Below are positions 64,000 through 64,000 of a stretch of DNA of 64,000 bases, in pieces; the first letter of the stretch is position 1, and each line of letters opens with the position of its first letter. The stretch covers positions 2,540,001 to 2,604,000 of the forward strand of contig NZ_CP031415.1 in the NCBI RefSeq assembly GCF_003367315.1, written 5' to 3'. The stretch is from Saccharospirillum mangrovi (lineage in GTDB: Bacteria > Pseudomonadota > Gammaproteobacteria > Pseudomonadales > Natronospirillaceae). Position numbers and translations under genes: made by a program. The notes under the pieces are model-generated. The model was not told the origin of the DNA and searched no databases. It was given only the letters and a program-made list of their open reading frames with translations.

Positions 64000-64000
64000 C

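Noticed and set aside
1-64000. CRISPR arrays, tRNA/rRNA genes, complete insertion sequences or prophage genes
   Set aside because: No regularly spaced repeats, cloverleaf-like segments, transposase or phage structural proteins were recognised on either strand.

Overview
The window is about 64 kb of chromosome from a fairly GC-rich gammaproteobacterium. It looks like a free-living, probably aquatic member of the Oceanospirillales (the Saccharospirillum/Reinekea type of genome is my best guess). Supporting signs are an AceEF pyruvate dehydrogenase with a multi-lipoyl E2, the trmJ/suhB divergent pair, RlmA, EfpL (YeiP), a split YeeE/YedE pair and densely packed genes. I see no tRNA, rRNA, CRISPR array, intact IS element or prophage.

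Layout. 0-2.2 kb: aceE (3' end) and aceF. 2.2-11.5 kb: an AraC regulator divergent from a short-chain dehydrogenase, rlmA, a LOG-family nucleosidase, a SulP transporter coupled to a tandem universal stress protein, a YbjQ protein, and a large secreted ExeM-type nuclease. 11.6-15.1 kb: a PlcP/LpxH-like metallophosphoesterase with PhoB-box arrays. Its promoter and first 23 codons are duplicated on both sides of an AT-rich insert carrying a BdlA-like double-PAS chemotaxis transducer. 15.1-25.8 kb: cysE-trmJ, a suhB orthologue that has lost most catalytic residues, a patatin, a quinone oxidoreductase, an asparaginase, a Yip1 protein, then a DUF442 protein, a SulP transporter and a sigma-54 activator in one cluster. 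25.8-31.7 kb: a CecR-like TetR regulator divergent from ybhG-F-S-R efflux genes. 31.7-41.2 kb: an RNase J-like hydrolase, an EamA transporter divergent from a MocR regulator, and a less GC-rich stretch with lipoproteins, a GST and a calcineurin-like lipoprotein. 41.2-50.4 kb: a sulfur locus (SulP, persulfide dioxygenase, YeeE/YedE pair, sulfide:quinone oxidoreductase with a DUF2798 partner) interspersed with a second MocR, LysE and AI-2E-type exporters. 50.4-59.1 kb: a diguanylate cyclase, efpL, a GlxA regulator, an alpha/beta hydrolase, and the glyoxylate shunt genes glcB and aceA around a LysR regulator. 59.1-64 kb: a mitochondrial-type single-chain PheRS-like enzyme behind a structured leader, an amino-acid ABC transporter operon, and the 3' end of a PEP mutase/oxaloacetate decarboxylase-family gene.

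How parts fit together. The strongest system-level signal is a dispersed sulfide/persulfide regulon. Four intergenic sites share an ATTAG-N6-CTAAT-like palindrome, before the DUF442 gene, the persulfide dioxygenase, the YeeE/YedE pair and the SQR. This gene content matches the BigR/Blh operon of Xylella and Agrobacterium, but the ArsR-type repressor itself is not in the window. Two sigma-54-like promoters sit before a SulP gene and the dioxygenase gene, and a sensorless sigma-54 activator is encoded at the end of the DUF442-SulP cluster. Separately, aceA and glcB share an AAACGATC motif, and plcP carries exact 11-bp-period Pho boxes.
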